A DNA stretch of 64,000 nucleotides from Pelagimonas phthalicica (GTDB taxonomy: Bacteria > Pseudomonadota > Alphaproteobacteria > Rhodobacterales > Rhodobacteraceae), in NCBI RefSeq assembly GCF_004364805.1, contig NZ_SOAP01000001.1, positions 496,001-560,000 on the forward strand, read 5' to 3'. The translations under genes and the position numbers were made by a program. Positions 1 to 9,088 of the stretch are shown here, piece by piece; position 1 is the stretch's first letter, and each line of letters begins with the position of its first letter. The notes below the pieces were generated by a model. It was not told the DNA's origin, ran no database searches, and saw only the letters and a program-made list of their open reading frames with translations.

Positions 1-347
1 GGCCAGGGAATGTGATCGGGCAAGCTCGGTTCCCCCATCAACCAGGCACCGGGCGCGGCCCATTTCTGGTCCACCTTGTGCAGAACGACGCCCTCTGTCG
101 TGGCCATATCGACCATACGCTCCAGTTCCTCCGGCCCAACGGGAATAAGGCTCGCCTCATCCCGCGCCTGCAGGATCCGCTTGCGAAAATCCGCGTCGTA
201 ATCCGCGTATCGTCCGAAAACGCCTGCAGCCTCGGCCGCAGTGACGGCCCGCCCCAAATGATCAGACATCACGTCACAGATGTGGCGCGTCCCCGCCTCG
301 CTGAACCAAATGGTCTTGCCCTGTCGCTGCGAATACAAACCGTTCAC
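1..347 (-). CDS. Hypothetical protein, C-terminal part cut by window edge
   Basis: An open frame of at least 115 codons runs from a GTG at 347 off the left edge. The start is fixed by a strong Shine-Dalgarno, GGAGGTGG at 358-351, with about 6 nt spacing; no ATG upstream is open. The visible protein begins MNGLYSQRQGKTIWFSEAG and looks soluble and charged, with no signal peptide or membrane segment. I do not recognise the family. It is divergent from the isocitrate dehydrogenase gene at 579. The 231-bp gap holds no gene that I can support. Confidence 0.6.
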   Translation of the reverse strand, partial: MNGLYSQRQGKTIWFSEAGTRHICDVMSDHLGRAVTAAEAAGVFGRYADYDADFRKRILQARDEASLIPVGPEELERMVDMATTEGVVLHKVDQKWAAPGAWLMGEPSLPDHIPW

Positions 348-578
348 CGACCACCTCCACGTGTCTTTGCACGCGACCGCCTATCGGACACACCTCAACA
401 CGCTCACCTGCCGCCGCAACTGTGATCGACCGATCCGCGTTTCGCAAGCCGGGTCTGGCCTGGCGCTTGAACACCACTACAAACGCGACGAAATGCGACA
501 CGGTATACGCTCGTATACTGTAGACGCCCCGCCATTCTTCCCCTATGAGGAGCGCAATCATTTTGAAAGGCGGTCCTC

Positions 579-2789
579 ATGTCTGATAACACCCCCGATA
601 TCATCTACACCATCGTAGACGAAGCGCCCGAGCTGGCCTCGGCCTCTTTCCTGCCCATCATTCAAAGCTTTGCCTCTGCGGCGGGCGTGTCGGTCGGCAC
701 CAAGGACATCTCCTTGGCCGCTCGAATCATCTCGGCCTTCCCCGAAGCCCTGAGCGAAGATCAGCGTCAGTCCGACGATCTGGCCGAGCTGGGCCGCCTG
801 GTGAAAACACCAGAGGCCAACGTGATCAAGCTGCCCAACATCTCGGCCTCCGTGCCCCAGCTGGTCGCCGCCATCGAAGAGCTGCAAAGCCAGGGCTATG
901 CCCTGCCCGACTATCCCGAAGAGCCCAGCACAGATGAAGAAAAAGCCGTGCGCGCCAAGTATGACGCGATCAAAGGCTCGGCTGTGAACCCGGTTCTGCG
1001 CGAAGGCAACTCAGACCGCCGCTCGGCCAAAGCCGTGAAAAACTACGCCCAGAACAACCCGCATTCGATGGGTGAATGGGTGTCGGACAGCAAGACCAAA
1101 GTGTCCTCCATGTCCGGCAACGACTTTTACGCCAACGAAGTTTCCGCCACCATCACCGAGGCGCAAGCCGGTGACGCGAAAATCGAATTTGTGGCCAAGG
1201 ATGGCGCTGTCACCGTGTTGAAAGACGGCTGGCCGCTTGAGGCAGGCACCGTGGCTGACGCCACCTTCATGTCCGCCAAAGCGCTGGGTGAATTCCTTGC
1301 GGCGGCGATCGAAGACACCAAAGCCGACGGCACCATGTTCTCGCTTCATATGAAAGCCACCATGATGAAGGTCTCTGACCCGATCATCTTTGGCCATTGT
1401 GTCCGCGCCTGGCTCGCCCCTGTCTTTGAAAAGTTCGGTGCAGAGCTGGACGCATTGGGTGTGAACCCGAATTCCGGTCTGGGTGACCTGCTGGAACGCG
1501 TCAAAGACAATGCCGATATCATGGCGGCGATTGAAGCCGTGAATGCTGACCGCCCCTCCATGTATATGGTCGACAGCGACAAGGGCATCACCGGTCTGCA
1601 CGTGCCGTCCGACGTGATCATCGACGCCTCCATGCCTGCCGTGATCCGCGCTGGCGGCAAAGGCTGGGACGAAACCGGTGCCAAGGGCGACACCAACTGC
1701 GTGATCCCGGATCGCTGCTATGCCGGCGTCTATGACGAGACCATCAACTTCTTCAAAGCCAATGGCGCGCTGGATGTGACCAAGGCCGGTTCGGTGGCAA
1801 ACGTAGGTCTGATGGCCCAAAAGGCCGAGGAATATGGCTCGCACCCGACCACATTCGAAGCCCCTGCCGACGGCACCATCCGCGTGGTTCTGGCCAATGG
1901 CGAAACCCTGCACAGCCACGAGGTTGGCGCGGGCGACATCTGGCGCTCTTGCACCGTCAAGAAAGCTCCGATTGAGAACTGGATCCAACTGGCGATGGAC
2001 CGTCAGCGCCTGACCGGCTCCGAGGCGATCTTCTGGCTGGACGCAAACCGCGCCCATGACGCACAGCTGATCGAATACGTCAAGCCCGCGCTCGAAGCCG
2101 CCGGCGTTGCCGACAAGTTCCAGATCATGGCCCCACGCGCTGCCACCAAACAGTCGCTGGAAACCATCACCGCGGGCAAAGACAGCATCGCCATCACCGG
2201 CAACGTACTGCGCGACTACCTGACCGACCTGTTCCCGATCCTGGAACTGGGCACCTCGGCCAAGATGCTGTCCATCGTCAAACTGATGAATGGCGGCGGC
2301 TTGTTCGAAACCGGTGCCGGTGGGTCTGCCCCGAAACACGTGCAGCAGCTGGTCGAAGAAAACCACCTGCGCTGGGACTCCATGGGTGAGTTCTGCGCGC
2401 TGGGTGAATCGCTGAACTTCCTCGCCGACAGCCGTGGCAATGCCAAGGCAGGCGTGCTGGGTGCCGCTGCCGAGGCCGCGACCCAGGGCATTCTGGACTT
2501 CAACCGCTCGCCATCGCGCAAGGTTGGCCAGCCTGACAACCGCGACAGCCACTACTGGTTCGCCCGCTACTGGGCCGAAGCTCTGGCCGCTCAGGGTGAC
2601 GATGCCGATCTGGCCGCGCATTTCGCACCCATCGCCAAGGCACTGGCCGATGGCGAAGAGGCGATCCTGGCCGAGCTGGCCGCAGCCCAAGGCCCGAAAG
2701 CCGATATCGGTGGCTATTATCGCCCAAGCGTCGCGCTGAAAGCCAAAGTGATGCGCCCAAGCGCAACCCTGAACGCGATCTTCGGCTAA
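579..2789 (+). CDS. icd: Monomeric NADP-dependent isocitrate dehydrogenase
   Basis: This 736-residue protein has the size and sequence of the monomeric IDH family, starting [20 protein letters not shown]. It oxidatively decarboxylates isocitrate to 2-oxoglutarate with NADP in the cytosolic TCA cycle. The full-length frame from the ATG at 579, preceded by an AAGGCGG ribosome site, matches the usual 735-745 residues of the family. The family is unrelated in fold layout to the homodimeric IDH of E. coli. The gene stands alone and is followed by a clear intrinsic terminator, so it is probably monocistronic. Confidence 0.95.
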   Translation: MSDNTPDIIYTIVDEAPELASASFLPIIQSFASAAGVSVGTKDISLAARIISAFPEALSEDQRQSDDLAELGRLVKTPEANVIKLPNISASVPQLVAAIEELQSQGYALPDYPEEPSTDEEKAVRAKYDAIKGSAVNPVLREGNSDRRSAKAVKNYAQNNPHSMGEWVSDSKTKVSSMSGNDFYANEVSATITEAQAGDAKIEFVAKDGAVTVLKDGWPLEAGTVADATFMSAKALGEFLAAAIEDTKADGTMFSLHMKATMMKVSDPIIFGHCVRAWLAPVFEKFGAELDALGVNPNSGLGDLLERVKDNADIMAAIEAVNADRPSMYMVDSDKGITGLHVPSDVIIDASMPAVIRAGGKGWDETGAKGDTNCVIPDRCYAGVYDETINFFKANGALDVTKAGSVANVGLMAQKAEEYGSHPTTFEAPADGTIRVVLANGETLHSHEVGAGDIWRSCTVKKAPIENWIQLAMDRQRLTGSEAIFWLDANRAHDAQLIEYVKPALEAAGVADKFQIMAPRAATKQSLETITAGKDSIAITGNVLRDYLTDLFPILELGTSAKMLSIVKLMNGGGLFETGAGGSAPKHVQQLVEENHLRWDSMGEFCALGESLNFLADSRGNAKAGVLGAAAEAATQGILDFNRSPSRKVGQPDNRDSHYWFARYWAEALAAQGDDADLAAHFAPIAKALADGEEAILAELAAAQGPKADIGGYYRPSVALKAKVMRPSATLNAIFG

Positions 2790-2812
2790 GACGCCGAAAA
2801 ACCTGAAAACAG

Positions 2813-2844
2813 CCCGTCGCAACATCCGTTGCGGCGGGTTTTCT
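2813..2844 (+). terminator. Intrinsic terminator of icd
   Basis: A perfect 11-bp stem (2813-2823 with 2828-2838, one G-T pair) closes an ATCC loop and is followed directly by TTTTCTTTT. It lies 24 bp after the icd stop codon. Confidence 0.85.
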
Positions 2845-2915
2845 TTTGCGACACCGCATCTGGAGACAAACGGTCAGCAGTACTCAAAATCAATACCTAA
2901 TTAAAATAATCAGGA

Positions 2916-2944
2916 TTGACATACCTGAGTCTTTAAGTCACATT
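2916..2944 (+). promoter_or_regulatory. Candidate promoter of the hemP operon
   Basis: TTGACA at 2916-2921 is followed by 17 nt and then a weak -10-like CACATT at 2939-2944, in an AT-rich stretch unlike the flanking DNA. It lies about 60 bp upstream of the first small ORF of the hemP pair. Iron control (Irr or RirA type) is expected for hemP genes in this order, but I cannot assign a named operator here. Confidence 0.4.
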
Positions 2945-3004
2945 ACATCCTATCAGCCACCCCGCACCCGGGTCAGCCAAATCTCGCGAAAACGGAGAAA
3001 CCCG

Positions 3005-3154
3005 ATGCAGATGACCCCTGCACCCAAGGCCAGCAGTCCTACGACCTCGCGATCCCACGAGGTTTCCATCGGCTTTGATCTCGGGCTTCCCCGTTTTCGC
3101 ACCTTAGAAAACCTGCTGGATCTGATCGAATTTGCGAAAGGTGACGAGACATGA
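3005..3154 (+). CDS. Small hypothetical protein coupled to hemP
   Basis: A 49-residue frame starts at ATG 3005 (MQMTPAPKASSP...) behind a CGGAGAAACCCG ribosome site and ends with TGA at 3152-3154. That stop overlaps the ATG of hemP as ATGA, which is a typical translational-coupling arrangement. The protein has a Ser/Pro-rich N-terminus and an amphipathic C-terminal half (FRTLENLLDLIEFAKGDE). There are no cysteines, signal peptide or membrane segment. Function unknown. The coupling to hemP and the promoter upstream suggest it is really translated and iron-linked; that is inference. Confidence 0.5.
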   Translation: MQMTPAPKASSPTTSRSHEVSIGFDLGLPRFRTLENLLDLIEFAKGDET

Positions 3155-3318
3155 CCCTGAACTTTGCCCCCGATATGTCGGAACAATCCATTCAACGCCT
3201 GCCCATTCATGACGCGACCAAACTGACCCAGGGCGGCAGCCTGGCCAATATTCAGTTGGGCGATCAGATGTATACGCTGCGTATCACCCGCGCGGGCAAG
3301 CTGATCCTGACAAAGTAA
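3151..3318 (+). CDS. hemP: Hemin uptake protein HemP
   Basis: A 55-residue protein with the characteristic C-terminus of the HemP family: a GGS-x-x-I/V strand (TQGGSLANIQLGDQMYTLRI) followed by TRAGKLILTK. HemP proteins are small cytosolic factors linked to heme and iron acquisition loci. The start ATG overlaps the stop of the preceding 49-codon ORF by 4 nt. The gene converges on the luxR-type gene with only 12 bp between stop codons. No heme receptor or transporter genes are adjacent, so hemP acts on loci elsewhere. Confidence 0.85.
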   Translation: MTLNFAPDMSEQSIQRLPIHDATKLTQGGSLANIQLGDQMYTLRITRAGKLILTK

Positions 3319-3330
3319 ACCCGATTGGGC

Positions 3331-4044
3331 TCAATTGCCCAAAGCCAGGAACCGGGCGGCCTCGGCTTTGTTCTTCAGCCCCAGTTTTTCATAGCTGTTC
3401 TTCAAATGCGTCGACACCGTGTGGTGGGAAATCCCCAGCGTGTCGGCGCATTCGCTTCTGGTTTTACCTTTTGCAAACAGCAGGAACACCTCGCGCTCGC
3501 GCGTGCTGAGCACCTCCAGCCCCTGTGGCAGTTTTGGCTCTGCCTCACGATCAATCAGATCTTCGAGCTTGCGATGCGCCACCATGCAAAAGGTCTGGAA
3601 TGCCGCCTCATGCGGCAGGATCTGCGCTTCAAACTTTTCCCGGCTCAGACCGGTGCCCAGATTGAACCCACCATAGCGCGCGCTGCCCTTGACCCGTACC
3701 GGAATGCCCAGCCCGGCGCGAAACCCGTTCTGCGCCGCCAATTCGATCAATCGACGTTCTTGCGCACCCAAATAGGCGTAATCCGACAAGAACTCTGCCC
3801 CGGTCCGAGTCACCGCATAACTATTGCAGCAATAATCCAGAAACGGGTCGCGATACCCGTCAGGGATGGCCGCGCTCAGGTCGATATTGGCCTCCATATA
3901 GAGATCATCGCCGCTGAGACTCAGATAGATGAACCGGGTGATCCCGACCGAGGTCATGCCATCTTCGAACAACTGCCAAAACCGGTCCAGATCAGGAACG
4001 GTTTCCAGCCGCTGCGCCAGCACCATCAACCTGTCTTGCGCCAA
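3331..4044 (-). CDS. LuxR-family autoinducer-binding regulator (solo)
   Basis: This 237-residue protein has an N-terminal autoinducer-binding domain (about residues 15-160). It also has a C-terminal GerE/LuxR helix-turn-helix (about 172-235; LSTREREVFLLFAKGKT, then ISHHTVSTHLKNSYEKL). Such proteins bind acyl-homoserine lactones and control transcription. The N-domain has W23 and the Y/D-rich segment expected of the pocket, but I did not verify every ligand residue. No luxI synthase lies in the window, so it is a solo or pairs with a distant synthase. The 240-bp region upstream holds no other gene. Confidence 0.85.
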   Translation of the reverse strand: MAQDRLMVLAQRLETVPDLDRFWQLFEDGMTSVGITRFIYLSLSGDDLYMEANIDLSAAIPDGYRDPFLDYCCNSYAVTRTGAEFLSDYAYLGAQERRLIELAAQNGFRAGLGIPVRVKGSARYGGFNLGTGLSREKFEAQILPHEAAFQTFCMVAHRKLEDLIDREAEPKLPQGLEVLSTREREVFLLFAKGKTRSECADTLGISHHTVSTHLKNSYEKLGLKNKAEAARFLALGN

Positions 4045-4283
4045 GCTCGCCCCCTAAATTCGCCTGCCTCCCCTGTTTGAGGGATGTTCAGGATTTTTCC
4101 AAGTAAATATACCGGTTACGCAGCGGAGTTTGGAATACATCCCTATCCCGTGACCAAGACTTAGACACAGTTTTTTCAGAACCTGCACCTTCCTTCAGGC
4201 TCTGCTGCACCTCTTCATTCGCAATGATTGCGCCACGGCATCGACCGGGCTAGGCTACCCTTATTTTCAACAGGAGGTGACCC

Positions 4284-4769
4284 ATGCTTCGCCGTGCCTT
4301 TATTTTGTCTCTCGTTGCTTTTACATCTGCCTGCGCCGTGCCCAATGGCCAATTGGCGCTGGCCCCCAATTCCACCCTGATTGTCGTGCGTCACTCTGAT
4401 CGTGACGGCGAGAATCTGAACGCCAAGGGCATTGAACGCTCCAAGGCGCTGGTCAAGGCGCTGGATGGCATGCCTCTGGATGCGATCTATTCGCCCGGGA
4501 TCAAACGAAACCTCGACACCGCCGCGCCCCTGTCCAAGGCTCGCGCCCTGCCGGTTCAGCGTCAGGCCCAGGAAAATCCGACCCCGGCCCTTGTGTCAGC
4601 CTCGGCCGGTCAAACCGTCATCTGGATTGGCAACAAGGGCAATATCGCCGCCATTTGGGAGGATCTGAGGCTCTCGGACCCGGCCCCGCTGGACTATGGT
4701 GATTTGCATATCATCCGGTCCGACAGCGCCGGAGCGGTCACCATTGAACGCCGCCGCTTTGGCCCCTGA
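4284..4769 (+). CDS. Histidine-phosphatase-like lipoprotein, probably inactive
   Basis: A 161-residue protein starts at ATG 4284 after a textbook AGGAGGTG ribosome site. Residues 1-17 form a lipoprotein signal ending in TSAC, so it is probably exported and lipidated. The rest resembles the histidine phosphatase (SixA/phosphoglycerate mutase) fold: VVRHSDRD replaces the usual RHG, and the Y-SPGIKRNLDTA segment follows. Where the family normally has a second catalytic His (typically VSHxG), this protein reads WIGNKGN. The second His is therefore missing and catalysis is doubtful. The substrate is unknown. Confidence 0.65.
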   Translation: MLRRAFILSLVAFTSACAVPNGQLALAPNSTLIVVRHSDRDGENLNAKGIERSKALVKALDGMPLDAIYSPGIKRNLDTAAPLSKARALPVQRQAQENPTPALVSASAGQTVIWIGNKGNIAAIWEDLRLSDPAPLDYGDLHIIRSDSAGAVTIERRRFGP

Positions 4770-4804
4770 CCCCACCAAGCGCAACAGAACAGGGCCAAAT
4801 TATC

Positions 4805-4820
4805 TAGGGTCGGGACCCTA
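4805..4820. repeat. 7-bp perfect inverted repeat upstream of iclR gene
   Basis: TAGGGTC and GACCCTA are separated by 2 nt, about 90 bp upstream of the IclR start. There is no T-run after it, so an operator is as likely as a weak terminator for the upstream lipoprotein gene. Confidence 0.4.
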
Positions 4821-4908
4821 AGGCCCTGTTAACAACATTCCCTAATCCCAGCTTCTTCGTTATAGCTGTGCAAACCCATTCGGATCACAGCAAAATACGG
4901 AGCGCGAC

Positions 4909-5700
4909 ATGGACGGGGACAAATCCGAAACAATCCCGACAAACCTCAGATTGCTGCTTGTGCTGGAAGAGGTCGCACGGATTGGCGTGCCCGTAACCCC
5001 GACCTCGGTCAATGACCAGATCGGCCTGCCCAAACCAACGATCCACCGGCTGTTCACCACCCTGGAAGAAGAGGGTTTTTTGCAGCGTGACATGGATGGG
5101 CGCAGCTATTCCCCCGGCCCGCGGCTGCGCGATATGGCAGGGGGCATCCTGTCCTCTCTGCGCATCCGAACCGCGCGTCAGGCGATTTTGCGCCGCCTCA
5201 GTGGTCAGATCGGCGAAACCTGTAACATCGCCCTGCCAGATCGCCACGCCATGACCTATCTGGAACGGGTCGAAACCGAATGGCCACTGCGCATTCAGCT
5301 GCCGATTGGCACGCAGGTGCCGTTTTACTGCACAGCTTCGGGCAAGATGTATCTCTCCTCGCTGACCCGAAACCACCTGCGCCGCTACCTCGAGGCCGCC
5401 GCCCTTGACCAACGCACCCCCAACACCCTGACCGATCCTGACGCCTTGGTCCGCGAGATTGCGCAGGTGCGTAAATCCGGCTACGCGCTGGATCGCGAAG
5501 AGTTCATGACCGATATGATTGCGCTGGCGGTGGCCATTCCCGATCGCCATGGCCGACTTTTGGCGACCCTGTCCTTTCACGCGCCCACGCAACGATTTGA
5601 CATCGACAAAGCGCTGGATTTCCTACCCGCCCTGCGCGAAGCCGCTCAGGATCTGGCGGCACTGATGACCGATGACGGGTTGCAGGATTCAACAATTTGA
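4909..5700 (+). CDS. IclR-family transcriptional regulator
   Basis: A 263-residue protein with an N-terminal winged helix (about residues 12-70; TSVNDQIGLPKPTIHRLFTTLEEEGFL). The effector-binding IclR C-terminal domain follows (about 85-255; the YCTASGKMYLS and GYALDREEF segments are family hallmarks). The start ATG follows CGGAGCGCGAC. The gene lies 107 bp upstream of, and in the same direction as, an aldehyde dehydrogenase gene, its most likely target. TGTGCAAA occurs upstream of both genes (4867-4874 and 5787-5794) and could be part of a shared operator. The effector is unknown. Confidence 0.88.
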   Translation: MDGDKSETIPTNLRLLLVLEEVARIGVPVTPTSVNDQIGLPKPTIHRLFTTLEEEGFLQRDMDGRSYSPGPRLRDMAGGILSSLRIRTARQAILRRLSGQIGETCNIALPDRHAMTYLERVETEWPLRIQLPIGTQVPFYCTASGKMYLSSLTRNHLRRYLEAAALDQRTPNTLTDPDALVREIAQVRKSGYALDREEFMTDMIALAVAIPDRHGRLLATLSFHAPTQRFDIDKALDFLPALREAAQDLAALMTDDGLQDSTI

Positions 5701-5807
5701 TCACATTTTGCAACCTTTGCTGAAATGCGCTTGAAACCCGGTGCCAGTCTTTTGCTAATGGCTCGGCTGACATTTCGCTCAGTTATTGTGCAAAAGGGGG
5801 CTGCCAG

Positions 5808-7244
5808 ATGGCGGTGTTTGACCAGATCTTCATCGCTGGTGCGTGGCAACCCGCATCCGGGCAAAGCCTTGCCCTGATCAACCCCGATACCGAGGCACAA
5901 GAGGCGCAGTTGGTTTGCGCCAGCCCGGACCAATGCGCCGAGGCGGTCGCCGCCGCGCGCCGCGCCTTTGACGCGGGCTGGGGCCAGGCTGATCTCGCCA
6001 CCCGCCGCGCCGCTTTGGAGCGGGTCATCACCCAGATCGAGGCCCGCGCCGAGGAGCTGGCGCAAACCATCAGCACAGAAATCGGTGCGCCGATTGATTT
6101 CGCCCGCAAGGGCCAGGTCGCAGCTGGCCTTGCCCATTTGCGCGCCACATTAGTCGCGCTGGATGGATTGGTCGAAGATTGCCCCCTCACCAACCACCCC
6201 GAGCATCGCTTGCGCTACGAACCGCTGGGCGTTGCCGCCCTGATCACCCCTTGGAACTGGCCACTGAACCAGGTGGCGCTCAAGCTTGGCGGAGCCTTGG
6301 CGGCAGGGTGCTGCATGGTGCTGAAACCCTCCGAACTCTCCTCGCGCACCGCGCTGGTTTTGGCCGAGGCCATGGAAGCCGCCGATCTGCCCCCCGGTGT
6401 CTTTAACCTGATCACCGGCGCGGGGGATATCGGGGCCGCGCTGGTGCAAAACCGCGATGTCGATATCGTTTCCTTTACCGGCTCCACCCGCACAGGCCGG
6501 TTCATCGCCGCCGAGGCCGCGCAGAACATGACCCGCACCGTGCTGGAACTGGGCGGCAAGTCCCCCAATATCCTGTTTGAGGATTGCGACCTGCCGCTGG
6601 CCATCACCCAGGGTCTTGCCCATTGTTTCCGCAATGCTGGTCAGTCCTGCAATGCCGCTTCGCGCATGTTGGTGGCGCGCGACATCTATGAGCGCGCGGT
6701 CGCCTTGGCTGCCGAAGGGGCGGCGCAAACCCGCGTTGATCGCCCCGCCCTGCCCGGTGCCCATATCGGCCCGCAAATCACCGCGCTGCAATATGCGCGG
6801 GTTCAGGATTATGTGTCCCAAGGGCTCGCCGAGGGCGCGCGCCTGATTGCCGGAGGTCCGGGCCGCCCCGATCACCTCGATCACGGCTTTTATTCGCGCC
6901 CCACGGTCTTTGCCGATGTCACGCCCGATATGGCAATTTTCACGGATGAGATCTTTGGCCCGGTCCTGACCATGACCCCCTTTGACAGCGAGGAAGAGGC
7001 CATCGCCCTGGCCAATCAGACTGAATACGGGCTGGCGGGCTATATCCAAACCGCCGATCCCGCGCGCGCTGATCGCGTGGCTCGGGCCTTGCGGGTTGGC
7101 ATGGTGCAGATCAATGGCCAAAGCCGCGAAAACGGGGCCCCCTTTGGCGGGCGCGGCTTGTCCGGCTATGGCCGCGAAGCGGGATTGTTCGGCATCCGCG
7201 CCTTTCAGGACGCGAAATCAATCAGCGGCGCTGTGGCAGTCTAA
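5808..7244 (+). CDS. NAD(P)-dependent aldehyde dehydrogenase family protein
   Basis: This 478-residue protein belongs to the aldehyde dehydrogenase superfamily, oxidising an aldehyde to the acid. Family motifs are visible in order: TPWNWPLNQ, KPSELSS, the nucleotide-binding FTGSTRTGR, ELGGKSP with the general-base Glu, and NAGQSCNAASR with the catalytic Cys. Further on come EIFGPVL and ENGAPFGGRGLSGYGRE. The ATG follows AAGGGGG. It sits directly after an iclR-type gene and probably forms a regulator-enzyme pair. The aldehyde substrate cannot be told from the sequence. Confidence 0.88.
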   Translation: MAVFDQIFIAGAWQPASGQSLALINPDTEAQEAQLVCASPDQCAEAVAAARRAFDAGWGQADLATRRAALERVITQIEARAEELAQTISTEIGAPIDFARKGQVAAGLAHLRATLVALDGLVEDCPLTNHPEHRLRYEPLGVAALITPWNWPLNQVALKLGGALAAGCCMVLKPSELSSRTALVLAEAMEAADLPPGVFNLITGAGDIGAALVQNRDVDIVSFTGSTRTGRFIAAEAAQNMTRTVLELGGKSPNILFEDCDLPLAITQGLAHCFRNAGQSCNAASRMLVARDIYERAVALAAEGAAQTRVDRPALPGAHIGPQITALQYARVQDYVSQGLAEGARLIAGGPGRPDHLDHGFYSRPTVFADVTPDMAIFTDEIFGPVLTMTPFDSEEEAIALANQTEYGLAGYIQTADPARADRVARALRVGMVQINGQSRENGAPFGGRGLSGYGREAGLFGIRAFQDAKSISGAVAV

Positions 7245-7261
7245 ACTCTGTCAACAAAACT

Positions 7262-7406
7262 CCGGATCGCTCGCGATCCGGTTCGCACCCGACCCGCCCC
7301 CCAGGGCGGGTGCGAAAACTCTGCTGTTTCATTCTCTTGGAACGCCGTGGTTTTCACAAAATGACACAGGCCGAAAAACCCGCCCTCGGGATCGGGTGCG
7401 AACCTC
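7262..7406. repeat. Dispersed palindromic intergenic repeat, family 1, copy a
   Basis: The element starts with a 9-bp inverted repeat (CCGGATCGC, 2 nt, GCGATCCGG; 7262-7281). Next comes a GC-rich hairpin whose ends are TTCGCACCC and GGGTGCGAA. About 90 bp later a second half ends in GGGTGCGAACC. The same arrangement recurs at 46596-46746, and a degenerate inverted copy lies at 46832-46877. It is non-coding and lies between two convergent transcription units. Confidence 0.7.
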
Positions 7407-7470
7407 TGTTGTGTTATACTTGCCTATTCGACATTATTTCGAAAAGCCAATCCCCTAAGGCACCTCACCC

Positions 7471-8253
7471 TTATTCCAAACAAGGCGCGCCATCAGGCGC
7501 GACGACCACCTCCGTCTCCCAGCCTTTGCATTTCGCCGCCAGATCCGCGGTCAGCGGTGCATCGGTGAAAAACGTATCAATCGCCTCAAGCGAGGCAATC
7601 CGGGCCGGGGCGCTGCGGGTGAATTTGGACCCATCTGCCACCAAAAAAGTCTTGCGCGACTGGCGCAGGATGGTCTGGCTCACCCCGACCTCCTGAATGT
7701 CGAAATCCAGCAGGTCGCCATCCTTGTCCAGCGCCGAGCAGCCGATCACCGCTAGATCGACCTTGAACTGCTTGATCGTGTTGCCCGCCAGGTTCCCGAC
7801 CAAACCACCATCCGTGCGCCGCAACTGCCCGCCGGTCACAATCACTTCGCAACTGCCATGCCCGGCCAGGATATTGGCCACATTCATGTTATTGGTGACA
7901 ACCAGCAGATTGCGATGCCCTGACAGCGCACGCGCCACCGCCTCGGTGCTGGTGCCGATGTTCAGAAACAGCGAAATATCGTTGGGGATCTCGGCCGCGC
8001 AGGCCCGCGCAATCGCGTCTTTGACCTCGGGGTTCAGCACCCGGCGTTCCTCATAGCCGATATTCGTCGTGCCCGAGGGCAGCACTGCACCGCCATGCAC
8101 GCGCTCGAGCCGCCCCTCTTCGGCAAGATCGGTCAGATCACGGCGAATGGTCTGCAAGGTTACGCCAAAATGCGCCGCCAGCCCGTCAACGGTAACTTTG
8201 CCCTCACGGCGCGCAATCTCAAGTATTTCTGGATGGCGAATGGTCTGCGACAT
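7471..8253 (-). CDS. glpR: DeoR-family repressor, probably GlpR
   Basis: A 260-residue protein from ATG 8253: DeoR helix-turn-helix (about residues 5-60; GKVTVDGLAAHFGVTLQTIRRDL), then the sugar-phosphate sensor domain with FLNIGTSTEA and LVVTNNMNVANIL. These match GlpR proteins closely. GlpR represses glycerol-3-phosphate genes until glycerol-3-phosphate binds. The start overlaps the MarR gene stop as TGATG; an ATG 15 nt upstream lies inside that gene. No glp gene is adjacent, but glpK and glpD lie 31 and 40 kb away and both have TTCG/CGAA inverted repeats upstream. The GlpR assignment is inference; DeoR family is firm. Confidence 0.7.
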   Translation of the reverse strand: MSQTIRHPEILEIARREGKVTVDGLAAHFGVTLQTIRRDLTDLAEEGRLERVHGGAVLPSGTTNIGYEERRVLNPEVKDAIARACAAEIPNDISLFLNIGTSTEAVARALSGHRNLLVVTNNMNVANILAGHGSCEVIVTGGQLRRTDGGLVGNLAGNTIKQFKVDLAVIGCSALDKDGDLLDFDIQEVGVSQTILRQSRKTFLVADGSKFTRSAPARIASLEAIDTFFTDAPLTADLAAKCKGWETEVVVAPDGAPCLE

Positions 8254-8690
8254 CACTCCACCTCGCAAATAGCTGTCAGCGCGTCGATCAAGGCCTCATG
8301 CTGCTCATCGCCCAGCGCGATGCGGAACTTGTCCATGATCTCGGTGGTTTCTTCGAGATTACGATCAATCACCGCCTGCCCAGCCGGGGTGACGGACAGG
8401 TTCTGACGGCGGCGATCATCGGTATCCTGCACCCGCTCCAGCAGCCCCCGTTCCAGCATCGCCCGCACAATCCGCGTCAGGCTGGGCAACAGCAGACAGG
8501 CGCGTTCCGACACTTCGGTGGCATCAATCGTCCCGGCCTCTGACACCACTCGCAACACCCGCCATTGCTGTTCGGTAATCCCTTCTTCAACCAGCACTTT
8601 GCGGATCGGTGCCATGATATGCTCGCGCGCGCGGATCAATGTGATCGGAAGCGAGCGCGCGGTCGGGGGAAGCTTGGATCTGCTAGTCAT
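8253..8690 (-). CDS. MarR-family regulator, HpaR-like
   Basis: A 145-residue winged-helix protein (MTSRSKLPPTARSLPITLIR...) with the MarR core at about residues 30-120, including TEQQWRVLRVV, LLLPSLTRIVRAMLERGLL and the wing DDRRRQNLSVT. The N-terminus and length fit the homoprotocatechuate regulator HpaR/HpcR subfamily. The start at 8690 follows GGCAGG; in-frame ATGs at 8702 and 8777 are possible but would add unusual residues. The stop overlaps the downstream DeoR gene by one base (TGATG), so the two regulators are co-translated. No hpa catabolic genes are in the window. Confidence 0.75.
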   Translation of the reverse strand: MTSRSKLPPTARSLPITLIRAREHIMAPIRKVLVEEGITEQQWRVLRVVSEAGTIDATEVSERACLLLPSLTRIVRAMLERGLLERVQDTDDRRRQNLSVTPAGQAVIDRNLEETTEIMDKFRIALGDEQHEALIDALTAICEVE

Positions 8691-9088
8691 CGAACCTGCC
8701 ATTTCACGTTTGGGCCAACCTAAAGTGCTTTCGATGTTAATGGAAGTCTGGCGAAACGAAGCAGGCTTATTCAGCACACCAGTGTCTCACAGGATGCCCC
8801 GCCAAGATTCGAAGGAAGGGTGTTTCCCACAACTGTTGGCCGCGCTCCTGAACAGTTCAACGCCTTTTTCTACGCATTAAAACCTACACTTAAAATCAAC
8901 CTTTCACCCCGCTGTCGCGCATCCCACCCAAAAACCCATTCCTTTTCAGAAGGCTGCGCATAAATTCCACTTACAGAATACATTCAAGGCCTTACAGTGC
9001 AAAATAATCCACCAAAGACATGACTTTCGTCAATTACCCGCAATCGGCCCGGGCCTATGCCTGATTTCAAGCCAGATTGGGGCACCCT
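8691..9088. other. Intergenic region, divergent marR / nap promoters
   Basis: This 398-bp AT-richer stretch has no supportable gene. It contains an Fnr/NnrR-like box at 9020-9033, described separately, and must hold the divergent promoters of the marR-glpR pair and the nap operon. I saw no other palindrome of note. Confidence 0.6.
9020..9033. promoter_or_regulatory. Fnr/NnrR-type box upstream of napF
   Basis: ATGACTTTCGTCAA reads TTGAC-N4-GTCAT on the minus strand, one mismatch from a perfect TTGAC-N4-GTCAA palindrome. It ends 55 bp before the napF ATG. A near-identical box precedes nnrS and another precedes norC. Confidence 0.55.

Noticed and set aside
1011-2825. A 604-codon minus-strand frame over icd
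   Set aside because: Shadow of the icd reading frame; composition is unlike a real protein and no ribosome site fits.
3331-4044. A quorum-sensing luxR-luxI pair
   Set aside because: No luxI-type synthase gene is present near the LuxR gene or elsewhere in the window.
8690-8777. Longer N-terminus for the MarR-family gene starting at 8777
   Set aside because: The added 29 residues are not MarR-like, and the start at 8690 has a better ribosome site and family length.
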